NCBI GenBank assembly: GCA_030537195.1
Contig: JAUNOK010000001.1
Location: forward strand, 62,001-126,000
From: Eubacteriales bacterium
GTDB taxonomy: Bacteria; Bacillota; Clostridia; Lachnospirales; Lachnospiraceae
Length of the DNA stretch: 64,000 nucleotides
Direction of reading: 5' to 3'
Shown piece after piece: positions 46,494 to 55,970 of this stretch. The translations under genes and the position numbers were made by a program. Under the pieces are notes generated by a model. It was not told where the DNA came from. It saw nothing but the letters and a program-made list of their open reading frames with translations, and ran no database searches. Position 1 is the first letter of the stretch; each line of letters starts with the position of its first letter.

Positions 46494-48971
46494 ATGAATT
46501 TTGAATGGATTGATTTTTATACAGAATTTGCAACCAAATTATTGGTATTTAAAGATAATAGAGAAGAATTAATACATAAAATATATAGTATTTATGACAA
46601 TATAGGTATAAGTGTTCCCAAGTTGGAGAAAGATAATGAAATTACAGACATTGATCCGTTCACTGTATTCGGGCTGTTTAATAAAGGTATAACTAATAAT
46701 AACCGTATATTAATTCTTAAGGGAATTGCTTCAGAATTTCAAATATCCGCAAAGGTACCGGATAATTTTGATGGGGTTCCGGTATTAAATAATTTAAAAG
46801 CTACATTCTATAGTTTTATAGATGAAAGAAATGATAGTGATATAGATAATATATGGGGATTATTTGAGGCTGCAATAAATTTCTCGGAATCAGATACTAA
46901 AGAAAATCGTGAAAAGTTTATAGAGTATTACAATATAGTGCATGAACAGAGATGTATTAAATGGAATATAACAATTGGATTATATTGGATACGACCATAT
47001 ACATTTATTAACCTTGATTCTAGAAATCGCTGGTATATGATAGATACCAATAATATGCCAGATGAATTTGTAACTGCTATAAATAAAAAATTAAATAAAG
47101 TTCCATATGCAGAAGAATATCTTGAGATAAGAGATATATGTCAAAAAACATTTGAATCACCAGAATGTAAATATAAATCTTTCCCAGAATTATCATATTA
47201 TGCATGGATAGAATCTGAAAGAGTAAATAAAGAATTAAAATCAGAAGATAAAAAAGCATCTAAGGCTTACTTTTTAAGATGGTTCAAACCATTGATACAG
47301 GCATTACGGGATTTAGGCGGTTCAGGTACACCTGCACAGGCAAGACAAAAAATTGTAGAAAATGAAAAGCTTACAGATGAAGAGATAAGCATTAAAAGAG
47401 GTAAAAATAATGCCAATAAATTTGAAAATGAAGTGGCATTTGCAAGAAGCTATCTGGTAAAAACAGGATATATTGATAAAAGTGTCTATGGTATATGGAC
47501 ACTTACTGATGCAGGAAAAAATGTAGAAATGACAGACGAATTAGCGTCGGAAATATTTAAAAATGTTGTTGCAGATACACAGAAGAGAAGAAAAGATGAT
47601 GAAAATACATTTTCTGATAGTGATGTAGATACAGTGCACTATTGGCTTTATACCCCTGGGCAGGGAGCTGAGAAATGGAAAGAGTGCTGTGATAGAGAAG
47701 TTATGCTTCTGGGTTGGGGTAAAATAGGAGATTTAGAAATATTTAATACCAAAGATGAAATAAAGCAGCAACTTAAGCAGGTATATGGCAATGAAAGTTC
47801 TTACATAAATTTATCTAATACATTATGGCAGTTTGCTCATGATATTAAAATAGGAGATATAATTTTTGTTAAGAAAGGAAATAGCAGTGTTATTGGAAAG
47901 GGTATAGTAGAATCTGATTATAGTTATGATTCAGATTGTGACAGTGAATATAGAAATGTTAGAAAAATCAATTGGATAAATGAAGGGTTATGGTCAGTTC
48001 AGCAGAAATTGCCACAAAAAATGCTGGCAGATATTACTCCATATACTGATTTAGTGCAGGAATTAGATTCTTTATTTGAAAATATTGATGAAGATGAAAA
48101 GGAAATTGTATATCCTGAATATACAAAAACAGATTTCTTAAAAGATGTGTATATGTCAGAGGAAGACTATAATAGATTAACAGGGATTCTTTGTAATAAA
48201 AAGAATATAATTTTACAGGGAGCACCTGGTGTAGGTAAAACATATGTAGCAAAAAGACTGGCATATTCCATAATGGGATTTAAAGATGTTGAGCGTGTAA
48301 TGATGGTTCAGTTTCACCAGAGTTATTCATATGAAGATTTTATTATGGGATTTCGACCAACACGTTCTGGATTCGAATTAAAAAAAGGAGCATTTTATAA
48401 TTTCTGTAAGAAAGCAGAGATAGATAGTGACAGTGATTACTTTTTCATTATAGATGAAATAAATAGAGGAAATCTCAGCAAGATATTTGGTGAGTTATTT
48501 ATGCTGATTGAAAAAGACAAACGTGGAAGTGAATTGCAGCTTTTATATTCAGATGAAAAATTTGCAGTACCTAAAAATGTTTATATTATTGGAATGATGA
48601 ATACAGCTGACAGAAGTCTTGCAATGCTTGATTATGCGCTTCGAAGAAGATTTGCATTTTTTGATATCAAACCAGGATTTGATACAGAAGGGTTTATTAA
48701 ATACAAAAAATCAATTAAAAACGATAAATTTGATAAACTTATCAATTGTGTTCAGAATTTAAATAAAGCTATTTTAGCAGATGAATCTTTAGGAGAAGGA
48801 TTCTGCATTGGACATAGCTATTTTTGTAATTTAAAACAAGAAGATGTTAATGAACAATGGTTATATGGAATAGTTGAATATGAGCTTATTCCATTGCTAA
48901 AAGAATATTGGTTTGATGAATCAGGCAAAGTACATGATTGGAGCGAGAAATTAAGGAGCGCAATTAGGTGA
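46494..48971 (+). CDS. mcrB: McrB-type restriction GTPase with EVE-like domain
   Basis: 825 aa. Four parts: an N-terminal unrecognised domain (1-245), a winged-helix segment like Mrr_N (about 254-350), an EVE/ASCH-like modified-base-reading domain (about 380-520, VHYWLYTPGQG...), and a McrB AAA+ motor (555-820) with GAPGVGKTY near 576, FFIIDEINRGNLSK, and the GTP-specific MNTADRS. Recognises modified DNA and drives cleavage by McrC. Strongly AT-rich codons, suggesting acquisition. GAGGGG precedes the ATG. Confidence 0.9.
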   Translation: MNFEWIDFYTEFATKLLVFKDNREELIHKIYSIYDNIGISVPKLEKDNEITDIDPFTVFGLFNKGITNNNRILILKGIASEFQISAKVPDNFDGVPVLNNLKATFYSFIDERNDSDIDNIWGLFEAAINFSESDTKENREKFIEYYNIVHEQRCIKWNITIGLYWIRPYTFINLDSRNRWYMIDTNNMPDEFVTAINKKLNKVPYAEEYLEIRDICQKTFESPECKYKSFPELSYYAWIESERVNKELKSEDKKASKAYFLRWFKPLIQALRDLGGSGTPAQARQKIVENEKLTDEEISIKRGKNNANKFENEVAFARSYLVKTGYIDKSVYGIWTLTDAGKNVEMTDELASEIFKNVVADTQKRRKDDENTFSDSDVDTVHYWLYTPGQGAEKWKECCDREVMLLGWGKIGDLEIFNTKDEIKQQLKQVYGNESSYINLSNTLWQFAHDIKIGDIIFVKKGNSSVIGKGIVESDYSYDSDCDSEYRNVRKINWINEGLWSVQQKLPQKMLADITPYTDLVQELDSLFENIDEDEKEIVYPEYTKTDFLKDVYMSEEDYNRLTGILCNKKNIILQGAPGVGKTYVAKRLAYSIMGFKDVERVMMVQFHQSYSYEDFIMGFRPTRSGFELKKGAFYNFCKKAEIDSDSDYFFIIDEINRGNLSKIFGELFMLIEKDKRGSELQLLYSDEKFAVPKNVYIIGMMNTADRSLAMLDYALRRRFAFFDIKPGFDTEGFIKYKKSIKNDKFDKLINCVQNLNKAILADESLGEGFCIGHSYFCNLKQEDVNEQWLYGIVEYELIPLLKEYWFDESGKVHDWSEKLRSAIR

Positions 48972-50002
48972 TACCAATACAGAATATATATTATATGCTT
49001 TCATATTCGTTTAGTGTATTGAATGAACAGGGGTATAAAAGCATTGCTACAGAAAAATTTGATAATATTGCAGAACTTATGGCAGCAATATTGGCAAAAG
49101 GTATTGCAACGCAATTAAAACGCGGATTACAAAAAGAATACATTGGAAGAACAGAAACGCTTTCATTACTGAGAGGAAAGATAGAGGTTTCTGAGTCTGT
49201 AAAAACTCAGACGATGTTAAAGGGTCAGATGGTATGTTCATATGATGAGTTTTCAGTAAATGGATTGATGAATAGAATTTTAAAGTCAACAGTATATTTG
49301 CTTTTAAAGTCAGATATTTCGGCTAAAAGAAAAAAAGAATTAAAAAAACTTATGGTATTTTTTGCAGATGTTGAGTTGATTGATTTAAATACTGTTAATT
49401 GGAATATTCAATACAATAGAACTAATCAGACATATCAAATGATGATTTCTATATGTTATTTAGTTGTTAAAGGACTGCTACAAACCAATTCATATGGTAA
49501 TACAAAACTAATGAATTTTATAGATGAACAGCGAATGTGCCATTTATATGAGAAATTTATTCTTCAATATTATAAGAAAGAATTTCCACAGCTTTCAGCA
49601 AATGCGTCACGAATATCATGGCAGCTGGATAATGGAGAGGATACTATGCTTCCAATTATGCAGAGTGATATTACATTGCAAAAAAATAATAAAGTCCTCA
49701 TCATAGACGCAAAATATTATTCACATACAACTCAGGTGAAATATGACAAACATACACTTCATTCTAATAATTTGTATCAGATTTTTACATATGTAAAAAA
49801 CAAAGATTATGAACTTAGACAGCAAAAACATGAAGTTTCAGGAATGTTGCTATATGCAAAGACAGATGAGGATATTCAACCAGATAATGTATATCAGATG
49901 AGTGGTAATCAAATATCAGTTAAAACATTGGATTTAAATTTACCATTTTCAGATATATCTAGACAATTAAATGATATAGTTAAAATGTATTTTGAATTGT
50001 AA
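48968..50002 (+). CDS. mcrC: McrC nuclease subunit
   Basis: 344 aa, GTG start overlapping the mcrB stop (GTGA). N-terminal IPIQNIYYMLSYSF and a C-terminal PD-(D/E)xK nuclease: MQSDITL then LIIDAKYY, near residues 233 and 247. With McrB it cuts modified invading DNA (type IV restriction). Same AT-rich composition. Confidence 0.92.
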   Translation: MIPIQNIYYMLSYSFSVLNEQGYKSIATEKFDNIAELMAAILAKGIATQLKRGLQKEYIGRTETLSLLRGKIEVSESVKTQTMLKGQMVCSYDEFSVNGLMNRILKSTVYLLLKSDISAKRKKELKKLMVFFADVELIDLNTVNWNIQYNRTNQTYQMMISICYLVVKGLLQTNSYGNTKLMNFIDEQRMCHLYEKFILQYYKKEFPQLSANASRISWQLDNGEDTMLPIMQSDITLQKNNKVLIIDAKYYSHTTQVKYDKHTLHSNNLYQIFTYVKNKDYELRQQKHEVSGMLLYAKTDEDIQPDNVYQMSGNQISVKTLDLNLPFSDISRQLNDIVKMYFEL

Positions 50003-50035
50003 ACGGAAGATATATTCTTTTAAAATTTCCATAGC

Positions 50036-50303
50036 TCATATACGAAATTGTGTACCACGAAGAGATTTTACACGGTATCCAACAGAGATAATGACATAAA
50101 GGTTTAATAATCTACATGGTAAGTTTTTCCGTCAGTGGCAGTTGTTGTAAAATTTGCAACAACTGAATTTCGGGCTAATTCTCCCTCTTGAAATATTTTT
50201 TATGTGTCTGGAAATGGTTGATTTGTCGCTCTGAAACAGTTCAGCTATCTGGTCTAAAGAAAGCCATACAGTATCTTCATCAAAGGCCGTTTCTATTTTT
50301 GTT
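50036..50303 (-). pseudogene. Degraded RhuM-like gene fragment
   Basis: Minus-strand reading, needing two frameshifts, gives DEDTVWLSLDQIAELFQSDK, STISRHIKN, then IFQEGELARNSVVANFTTTA, TDGKTYHVDY and NLYVIISVGYRVKSLRGTQF, the N-terminal half of the RhuM family in order. No start codon with a ribosome site and no C-terminal half. It faces the intact McrBC genes, at the far side from the intact RhuM. Confidence 0.8.
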
Positions 50304-50325
50304 AAGCCATCTTATATGAAATTAA

Positions 50326-50376
50326 ATTCAAAAAGAATTTCTAAAGTCACAATTTGTGACTTTAAATGGGAATTAG
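50326..50376 (+). pseudogene. Fragment of an ORF6N/KilA-N-type gene
   Basis: About 16 codons read IQKEFLKSQFVTLNGN and stop. KEFLKSQFVTLN is the core of the ORF6N domain of phage-type antirepressors. Nothing else of the gene is left. The rest of the 50003-50546 spacer holds only this and the RhuM fragment. Confidence 0.6.
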
Positions 50377-50546
50377 AATAATGCCGTAATATATAATTAT
50401 ATACAGTTTACAAAAATGCCGTTTATGGCAAAAAAATAAATGAAATAATTGCATCCATTGTATCCACGTTGACAGGAGCAAGAAGCCTCGTTATGATGAT
50501 AATCATCTAAACAAAGTATCAAGATTTACCCAAGAAAGGAGTCCAC

Positions 50547-51005
50547 ATGCCAAGTTACATAATGGATTTAAGAAAGCTTGTAGGACACAGGACACTAATG
50601 CAGTGCGCCGCAAGCATAATAATAGTGAACGAAAAGAACCAGATTCTCTTAGGAAAGCGTACAGATAATCACAAATGGGGATATGCCGGAGGTTCTATTG
50701 AACTTGATGAGAAAGTGGAGGACTGTGCAAGAAGAGAGCTGTTTGAGGAGACAGGGCTTATCGCAGATGAGATAGAATTCTTTATGGTAAATTCCGGCCC
50801 GGAGGTGCATTATGTGTATCCGAATGGTGATGAGGTGTCTAATATTGAGATTATATATGTGTGCAGGAAATACCACGGAGAATTAAAGAGACAGGAAGAA
50901 GAGATTGAAGAATTGAAGTTTTTTAATATTGATGAAGTTGAGCTGGATAACATTTCACCACCGATAAGACCAGTGGTGAAACGCTTTATAGAGCAGAATT
51001 CTTAG
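50547..51005 (+). CDS. NUDIX hydrolase
   Basis: 152 aa. Nudix box GGSIELDEKVEDCARRELFE followed by ETG matches G-x5-E-x7-R-E-U-x-E-E-x-G-U. Hydrolyses a nucleoside diphosphate-linked substrate, not identifiable. AAAGGAG lies 7 bases before the ATG. Stop overlaps the convergent regulator's stop by 4 bases. Confidence 0.93.
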   Translation: MPSYIMDLRKLVGHRTLMQCAASIIIVNEKNQILLGKRTDNHKWGYAGGSIELDEKVEDCARRELFEETGLIADEIEFFMVNSGPEVHYVYPNGDEVSNIEIIYVCRKYHGELKRQEEEIEELKFFNIDEVELDNISPPIRPVVKRFIEQNS

Positions 51006-51652
51006 CAAATGCTTAGAAGATGAAACACATTTTTTCTGAATTCAATAAGCCCTTCATCACGCATTTTTCCAAGTTCTTTGGAAAGAGCGGAACGGTCAAC
51101 ATTAAGATAATCTGCAAGCTGCTGGCGGTCGAATGGAATTATGAATTCCTGACTGCCAGCTTTTCTTGACTCATTAGACAGATATATAAGAAGTCTTTCG
51201 CGGATTGTCTTAGGTGATGTGCAGAATATCCGGTTTGACAGGGTAAGATTCTTCTGAATGGAAATGTGCAACAGATTGTTAAGGATTGTATCTTTAAAAT
51301 GCGTATCTTTGAACTGAGAATCCATCAATTTATCCATATTAAGAAAAAGAATCACGCTTGTTTCAGAAGCAACCGCATCTACCATGAGTGGTTCGCCAGT
51401 CAGGGCATATGTTTCGGCAAATACATGTCCGGGAGTAATATTGCTCATGATGGCTTTGTTTCCCCACAAGTCGATGTATTCAATAGTTACCTGTCCTGAT
51501 GCAACAATTCCAATCTCGTGTACAATGTCTGTTACATGATATATGAACGAATTCTTACGGAATTTTCTGGCACGCAAGAATCCTGCAGCGGTCATTTCTG
51601 ATATTTCTGATTCGGTGATATCTTTAAATAATGCTGATTTAATAATTGCCAT
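51002..51652 (-). CDS. Crp/Fnr-family regulator
   Basis: 216 aa: cyclic-nucleotide-binding-like sensor (1-140), then a winged HTH (DRQQLADYLNVDRSALSKEL, about 165-184). It lacks an N-terminal Cys cluster of the Fnr type. Divergent from the ferredoxin gene, with a palindrome in the spacer. Regulation of redox or nitrosative stress genes would fit. Confidence 0.88.
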   Translation of the reverse strand: MAIIKSALFKDITESEISEMTAAGFLRARKFRKNSFIYHVTDIVHEIGIVASGQVTIEYIDLWGNKAIMSNITPGHVFAETYALTGEPLMVDAVASETSVILFLNMDKLMDSQFKDTHFKDTILNNLLHISIQKNLTLSNRIFCTSPKTIRERLLIYLSNESRKAGSQEFIIPFDRQQLADYLNVDRSALSKELGKMRDEGLIEFRKNVFHLLSIC

Positions 51653-51680
51653 AAGCTCTCCTTTTTAAATATTTTTAAAA

Positions 51681-51696
51681 TGTGGTTAAAACAACA
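51681..51696. promoter_or_regulatory. Candidate Crp/Fnr-type operator
   Basis: TGTGGTTAAAACAACA, a 16-base imperfect palindrome (TGTnGTTnnAACnACA core), in the spacer between the Fnr-type regulator and the ferredoxin gene, placed for control of either or both. Confidence 0.55.
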
Positions 51697-51762
51697 TATT
51701 TATTATGCACATTATATTATTCTTTAATCACGAAATCAATGAGAACACAGGAGGATTAAGTG

Positions 51763-52464
51763 ATGATAAGAAGAGTTATTCATATTGATGAGGATAAATG
51801 TAATGGCTGTGGAGCGTGCGTGACAGCATGTCACGAAGGTGCAATCGGATTGGTTGACGGAAAGGCAAGACTTATGAGAGATGATTACTGCGATGGTCTT
51901 GGAGATTGTCTTCCACAGTGTCCTACAGGGGCAATTTCATTTGTAGAAAGGGAAGCAGCTGCATATGATGAGGCTGCGGTTCTTGCCAATAAAGCAGCGA
52001 AGGAGCAGGCGGCAAAACCTCATTTTTCAGGGTGTCCGGGAAGCATGATGAGACAGTTTAACAGAAACACACAGGCGAATGCAGCCCCGGTTGTGCCAGA
52101 ATCCCAGCTTGGACAGTGGCCATGCCAGATTAAACTTGTGCCGGTCAATGCACCATATTTTGACGGAGCAAAGCTTTTAATTGCTGCAGATTGTACAGCA
52201 TATGCATATGCCAATATGCATCAGGAATTCATGAAGGGAAAGATTACAATTATCGGCTGTCCTAAGCTTGATGATGTTGATTACAGTGAAAAGTTCACAC
52301 AGATAATAAGTAACAATAATATTCAGAGTGTTACTATTGTGAGAATGGAAGTTCCATGTTGCGGAGGACTTGAGTATGCTGCAAAAACTGCATTACAGAA
52401 CAGCGGAAAGTTCATTCCATGGCAGGTTGTAACAATATCAATTAACGGTAAAATCTTAGATTAA
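51763..52464 (+). CDS. 4Fe-4S ferredoxin-type protein
   Basis: 233 aa. Two clusters at the N-terminus (CNGCGACVTACHEG and CDGLGDCLPQCPTG), a second region with Cys-Pro (FSGCPGSMM) and CCGGLEY. ATG at 51763 lies 8 bases after AGGAGG; GTG 51760 is an alternative. Probably electron carrier in an anaerobic detoxification system under the divergent regulator. Confidence 0.9.
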   Translation: MIRRVIHIDEDKCNGCGACVTACHEGAIGLVDGKARLMRDDYCDGLGDCLPQCPTGAISFVEREAAAYDEAAVLANKAAKEQAAKPHFSGCPGSMMRQFNRNTQANAAPVVPESQLGQWPCQIKLVPVNAPYFDGAKLLIAADCTAYAYANMHQEFMKGKITIIGCPKLDDVDYSEKFTQIISNNNIQSVTIVRMEVPCCGGLEYAAKTALQNSGKFIPWQVVTISINGKILD

Positions 52465-52566
52465 CACAAAAAATCATAATTCTTAAGAAATCTAAAGATT
52501 TCTCATTCGTAGATATTTATTTTTGTATTTTAAGATACAGACATAAACATCAGAGGAGGAATCACT

Positions 52567-53664
52567 ATGAAAAGATGGATAAAGAGTATATTTATTTTAT
52601 GTATTGTGTGTATTATAAGTGTAGTGACGGTACTGGGCGTTAATATAACTAATAAGGAAGAAGTTTCAGGCGAGACAATTGGAATTAATACTATACCTGT
52701 GTATGCGGAAAGTAACTCAGAAAGTGACAGTAATTCAGATAATCAGTCTGTTGCAAATGTTGTATGCTGGGGTGATTCTATAACATATGGTTTAGGAAGT
52801 GGTGAGGCATATGTTGAAAATGAAGATGGCACACTTGATATATCAGACTGGGCATATACAGATGCGCTGGCATATTACACAGGACTGAATGTATATAATC
52901 TTGGTGTCTGTGGTGAAACCTCCTATGATATTGCCATGCGTCAGGGCGGCATTAAAATGTATATAGGTAAGTCAGTAACTGTTAAATCAGGAAAGAAAAC
53001 AAGAGTGAGTATAGTGAACTCTGATGGTGATAGTGTTTTACTGGAAAATTTTAATGGATATGAGACAGATAATTCGGAAGTTGATAATCTTGTTTACATA
53101 GATGATGTTTTATATCAGTTATCTCTTAACAATGGTGCTGTATATATAAGCCTGTATGGAGACACAACGCAGAGTGTTAAGATTAAGAAAGGCACACAGG
53201 TTGTTACTAAGGCAGCGCATGATATGCAGACCGATATTCTCATAATAGAGATGGGAAGTAATGGCGGCTGGGACGATTACGACGAACTGATATCCCAGTA
53301 TAAAGCCATGATTGCTAATTCAGGGACACAGTGCTATATTATCATTGGTGATACGGATAATCCGGACGAAGCTATTGATAGCGAGAATTATAACAGCAGT
53401 AAAGAGGTCGGACTTAATGATACTTTATGGGAGGCTGCGTTAAGGGAAGCGTTTGGAGACCATTTTATTAATATGAGAACATATTTAATGCAGAATGCTT
53501 TAGACATAGTTGGATTAGAGCCTGTAGAGGAAGATGTGCAGGATATTGCTGATGGCAGGGTTCCAGAAACTATAAAGTATGATTTTACACATTTAAACGC
53601 ATATGGATATTATGCATATGGAGTGGGTGTGTATGAAAAAGGCGTTGAATTAGGTTACTGGTAA
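52567..53664 (+). CDS. Secreted SGNH/GDSL hydrolase
   Basis: 365 aa, N-terminal helix (5-28) anchor or signal peptide, then an SGNH fold with the nucleophile Ser in WGDSITYGLGSG, Gly in LGVCGETS, Asn in MGSNGGWDDY and the Asp/His of DFTHLNAYG. Esterase, perhaps deacetylating polysaccharide or cell wall. GAGGAGG precedes the ATG. 14 bp ahead of the sensor kinase, likely the same operon. Confidence 0.88.
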   Translation: MKRWIKSIFILCIVCIISVVTVLGVNITNKEEVSGETIGINTIPVYAESNSESDSNSDNQSVANVVCWGDSITYGLGSGEAYVENEDGTLDISDWAYTDALAYYTGLNVYNLGVCGETSYDIAMRQGGIKMYIGKSVTVKSGKKTRVSIVNSDGDSVLLENFNGYETDNSEVDNLVYIDDVLYQLSLNNGAVYISLYGDTTQSVKIKKGTQVVTKAAHDMQTDILIIEMGSNGGWDDYDELISQYKAMIANSGTQCYIIIGDTDNPDEAIDSENYNSSKEVGLNDTLWEAALREAFGDHFINMRTYLMQNALDIVGLEPVEEDVQDIADGRVPETIKYDFTHLNAYGYYAYGVGVYEKGVELGYW

Positions 53665-53678
53665 TCATGGAGAGATAT

Positions 53679-55184
53679 ATGAACGCAAAGCATGTACGAA
53701 AAAGAATAGGAATATATAAGGAACTTGCGATGGTAATTGTGGTATCAATTACTATCGCAGTTTTTGCTTCATTAGGAGTGTTTATTGTATGCAGTCATTA
53801 TGGTTTTATGGTTGATGTAATAGAAGATACATCGGATTATAAGAAACGTTATGATATTCAGGTAATGAATATGGTAAGAGAATTAGACAGTTCACTTGAT
53901 ACTGCAATGGAAGAAATAACTGCTAATAGTGGTGAGGATGACAAAACTATAGGAGACGCAATGAAATATCTTCTACAGAATAACAGAATGCCATTTACAT
54001 CAGATGAAGTAAGCAACATGATAATCACAATAACCAACAAAAATGGGCAGGTATTGTGGAAGACTTCGGAAGATGGAGAAATAGTTGATTATAAGAAAAA
54101 TAAAGTTAATGTCGACATTTCTCAATATATAGCTAATTCATATGATGAAGAAAGCCTTACGTATACATTTGTATATACTAAGAGTGTTTCCAAAATGCTT
54201 TACTACATTATATTCGAGACAGAGGTTACACCGGAATACCTGTATGCTGATATGAAGCTGAAGCTTATGTGTATTGCGATTGGTTCAGTTATATTTATAA
54301 TAAGCGTTTTTCTGCTTACGAAGAAAAGGATTGATTACATCAGATATCTTTCAACAGTTGTGGATGAGATATCTAAAGGAAATCTTAATACAAGTATAGA
54401 TAAGAAAGGTAATGACGAGCTTACTATCATAGCTGAACAGATAGATGATATGCAGTACAGTCTGAGGAAGATGATGCAGGAAGAAAGAGAAAATGACAGA
54501 AAAAATATGGAGCTGATTACCAACCTTTCTCACGATATAAAGACTCCGATGACAATAATAACAGGATATCTGGATGTTGTTATCAGTGGCAAATATTCAA
54601 CAGATGAAGAACGTGATGATTATATCCGAAGGGCATTTGGCCAGGTTGAAAAGATTAATGTAATGATTCATAAAATATTCAGGCTTGCAAGGAATGAACA
54701 GATTTCCGTTAATGAAGAGAACAAGGAAAAATGTAATATATCATTGCTTCTGAAACAGGATGTTCTGGAATTTGACGGAATTGCACAGAAACAAGGCAAA
54801 TGCTTTGAAACAGATATACCTAATGAATCAGTTATGATTAATATTAATATTGACAGAATAAGGGAAGTGTTTGACAATGTTTTAATGAATTCCATCAAGT
54901 ATTCATCGGATAATTCAGCCATAAATGTGTATATGAGTGAAATGCCTGAATCAGTTCATATAAAAGTCTGTAACAGAACTGATAGTGATAAAGCGCCTGA
55001 TTGTGATAAGATATTTGACAAATTCTACAGGGCGGATCATGCAAGAAATTCAAGTGTATCAGGCAACGGACTGGGGCTTTCAATTGTTAAAGAGACAATT
55101 GAGAGTTTTAATGGAAGAGTATGGGCTGAATATAATGATGGAATATTTGCAATTAACATAGAACTTAAGAAGAATGATATGTGA
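53679..55184 (+). CDS. Sensor histidine kinase
   Basis: 501 aa. Two membrane helices (about 11-36 and 185-205) flank an extracellular sensor; then HAMP-like segment, His box NLSHDIKTPMTIITGYLDV (about residue 283) and ATPase with NVLMNSIKYSS and GNGLGLSIVKE. Start at 53679 chosen for GGAG 6 bases upstream; ATG 53667 has none. Partner is the regulator 27 bp downstream. Confidence 0.9.
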   Translation: MNAKHVRKRIGIYKELAMVIVVSITIAVFASLGVFIVCSHYGFMVDVIEDTSDYKKRYDIQVMNMVRELDSSLDTAMEEITANSGEDDKTIGDAMKYLLQNNRMPFTSDEVSNMIITITNKNGQVLWKTSEDGEIVDYKKNKVNVDISQYIANSYDEESLTYTFVYTKSVSKMLYYIIFETEVTPEYLYADMKLKLMCIAIGSVIFIISVFLLTKKRIDYIRYLSTVVDEISKGNLNTSIDKKGNDELTIIAEQIDDMQYSLRKMMQEERENDRKNMELITNLSHDIKTPMTIITGYLDVVISGKYSTDEERDDYIRRAFGQVEKINVMIHKIFRLARNEQISVNEENKEKCNISLLLKQDVLEFDGIAQKQGKCFETDIPNESVMININIDRIREVFDNVLMNSIKYSSDNSAINVYMSEMPESVHIKVCNRTDSDKAPDCDKIFDKFYRADHARNSSVSGNGLGLSIVKETIESFNGRVWAEYNDGIFAINIELKKNDM

Positions 55185-55211
55185 ATCTGAGAATGGGATG
55201 AGGAGGATATT

Positions 55212-55895
55212 ATGGCATCTGTTTTAGTAGTTGATGATGAAGAAGATATAAGAGAACTTGTTGGAATCTATATAAAGAATGAGGGCTACCAGGTGTATAA
55301 GGCGGCTAATGGAAAAGATGCGCTTGATATTATTGATAATATGAGCATAGATATTGCAATTCTTGATGTTATGATGACTGATATGGATGGAATAACCCTC
55401 TGTATGGAAATCAGGAAAAAGAGTAATATTCCGATAATTATGTTGTCTGCCAAAGACCAGGATATAGACAAGGTTATTGGACTTAGCGCCGGGGCCGATG
55501 ATTATCTTGCAAAGCCGTTTAACCCGGTTGAACTTATAGCAAGAGTCAAGGCACAGCTAAGAAGATATAAGGATTTTAACAATCAGAAACAAAATAACAT
55601 ATTGGAGTATCTTGACCTTACTATGAATATAGATACTCACAGGGTGTTTCTTGCTTCTAAGGAAATACTGCTTACACCGAAGGAATTTGCGATACTTGAA
55701 CTTTTATGGAAGAATAAAGGAAATGTTTTCTCAACGGAGCATATATACGATATGCTGTGGAGTGAGGAAGAAGCATATGACATCAATAATGTTATTATGG
55801 TTCATATAAGAAATATCCGTTCAAAGATTGAAATAGATTTAAAGAATCCTAAATACATAAAAACCGTATGGGGAGTCGGATATAAGTTTTCATGA
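55212..55895 (+). CDS. OmpR-type response regulator
   Basis: 227 aa. Receiver (1-115) with Asp8-Asp9, phospho-acceptor Asp52 in ILDVMM and Lys in AKPF; then a winged-helix DNA-binding domain ending WGVGYKFS. Receives phosphate from the kinase upstream. GAGGAGG precedes the ATG. Confidence 0.95.
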   Translation: MASVLVVDDEEDIRELVGIYIKNEGYQVYKAANGKDALDIIDNMSIDIAILDVMMTDMDGITLCMEIRKKSNIPIIMLSAKDQDIDKVIGLSAGADDYLAKPFNPVELIARVKAQLRRYKDFNNQKQNNILEYLDLTMNIDTHRVFLASKEILLTPKEFAILELLWKNKGNVFSTEHIYDMLWSEEEAYDINNVIMVHIRNIRSKIEIDLKNPKYIKTVWGVGYKFS

Positions 55896-55970
55896 TTTAA
55901 TGTGGAATTAAGCACGATAATGTAGTATTATGTTTATACATTTTTTATAAATATAATATCTGGAGGACTT

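Noticed and set aside
50342-50364. 11-bp-arm palindrome TAAAGTCACAA-T-TTGTGACTTTA as an operator
   Set aside because: It lies within the ORF6N fragment; the right frame reads FLKSQFVTLN, the conserved core of that domain, so the symmetry is likely a by-product of coding.
55896-55970. Purine or xanthine riboswitch ahead of the permease
   Set aside because: Only 75 bases separate the genes and the conserved loop-loop aptamer is not present.
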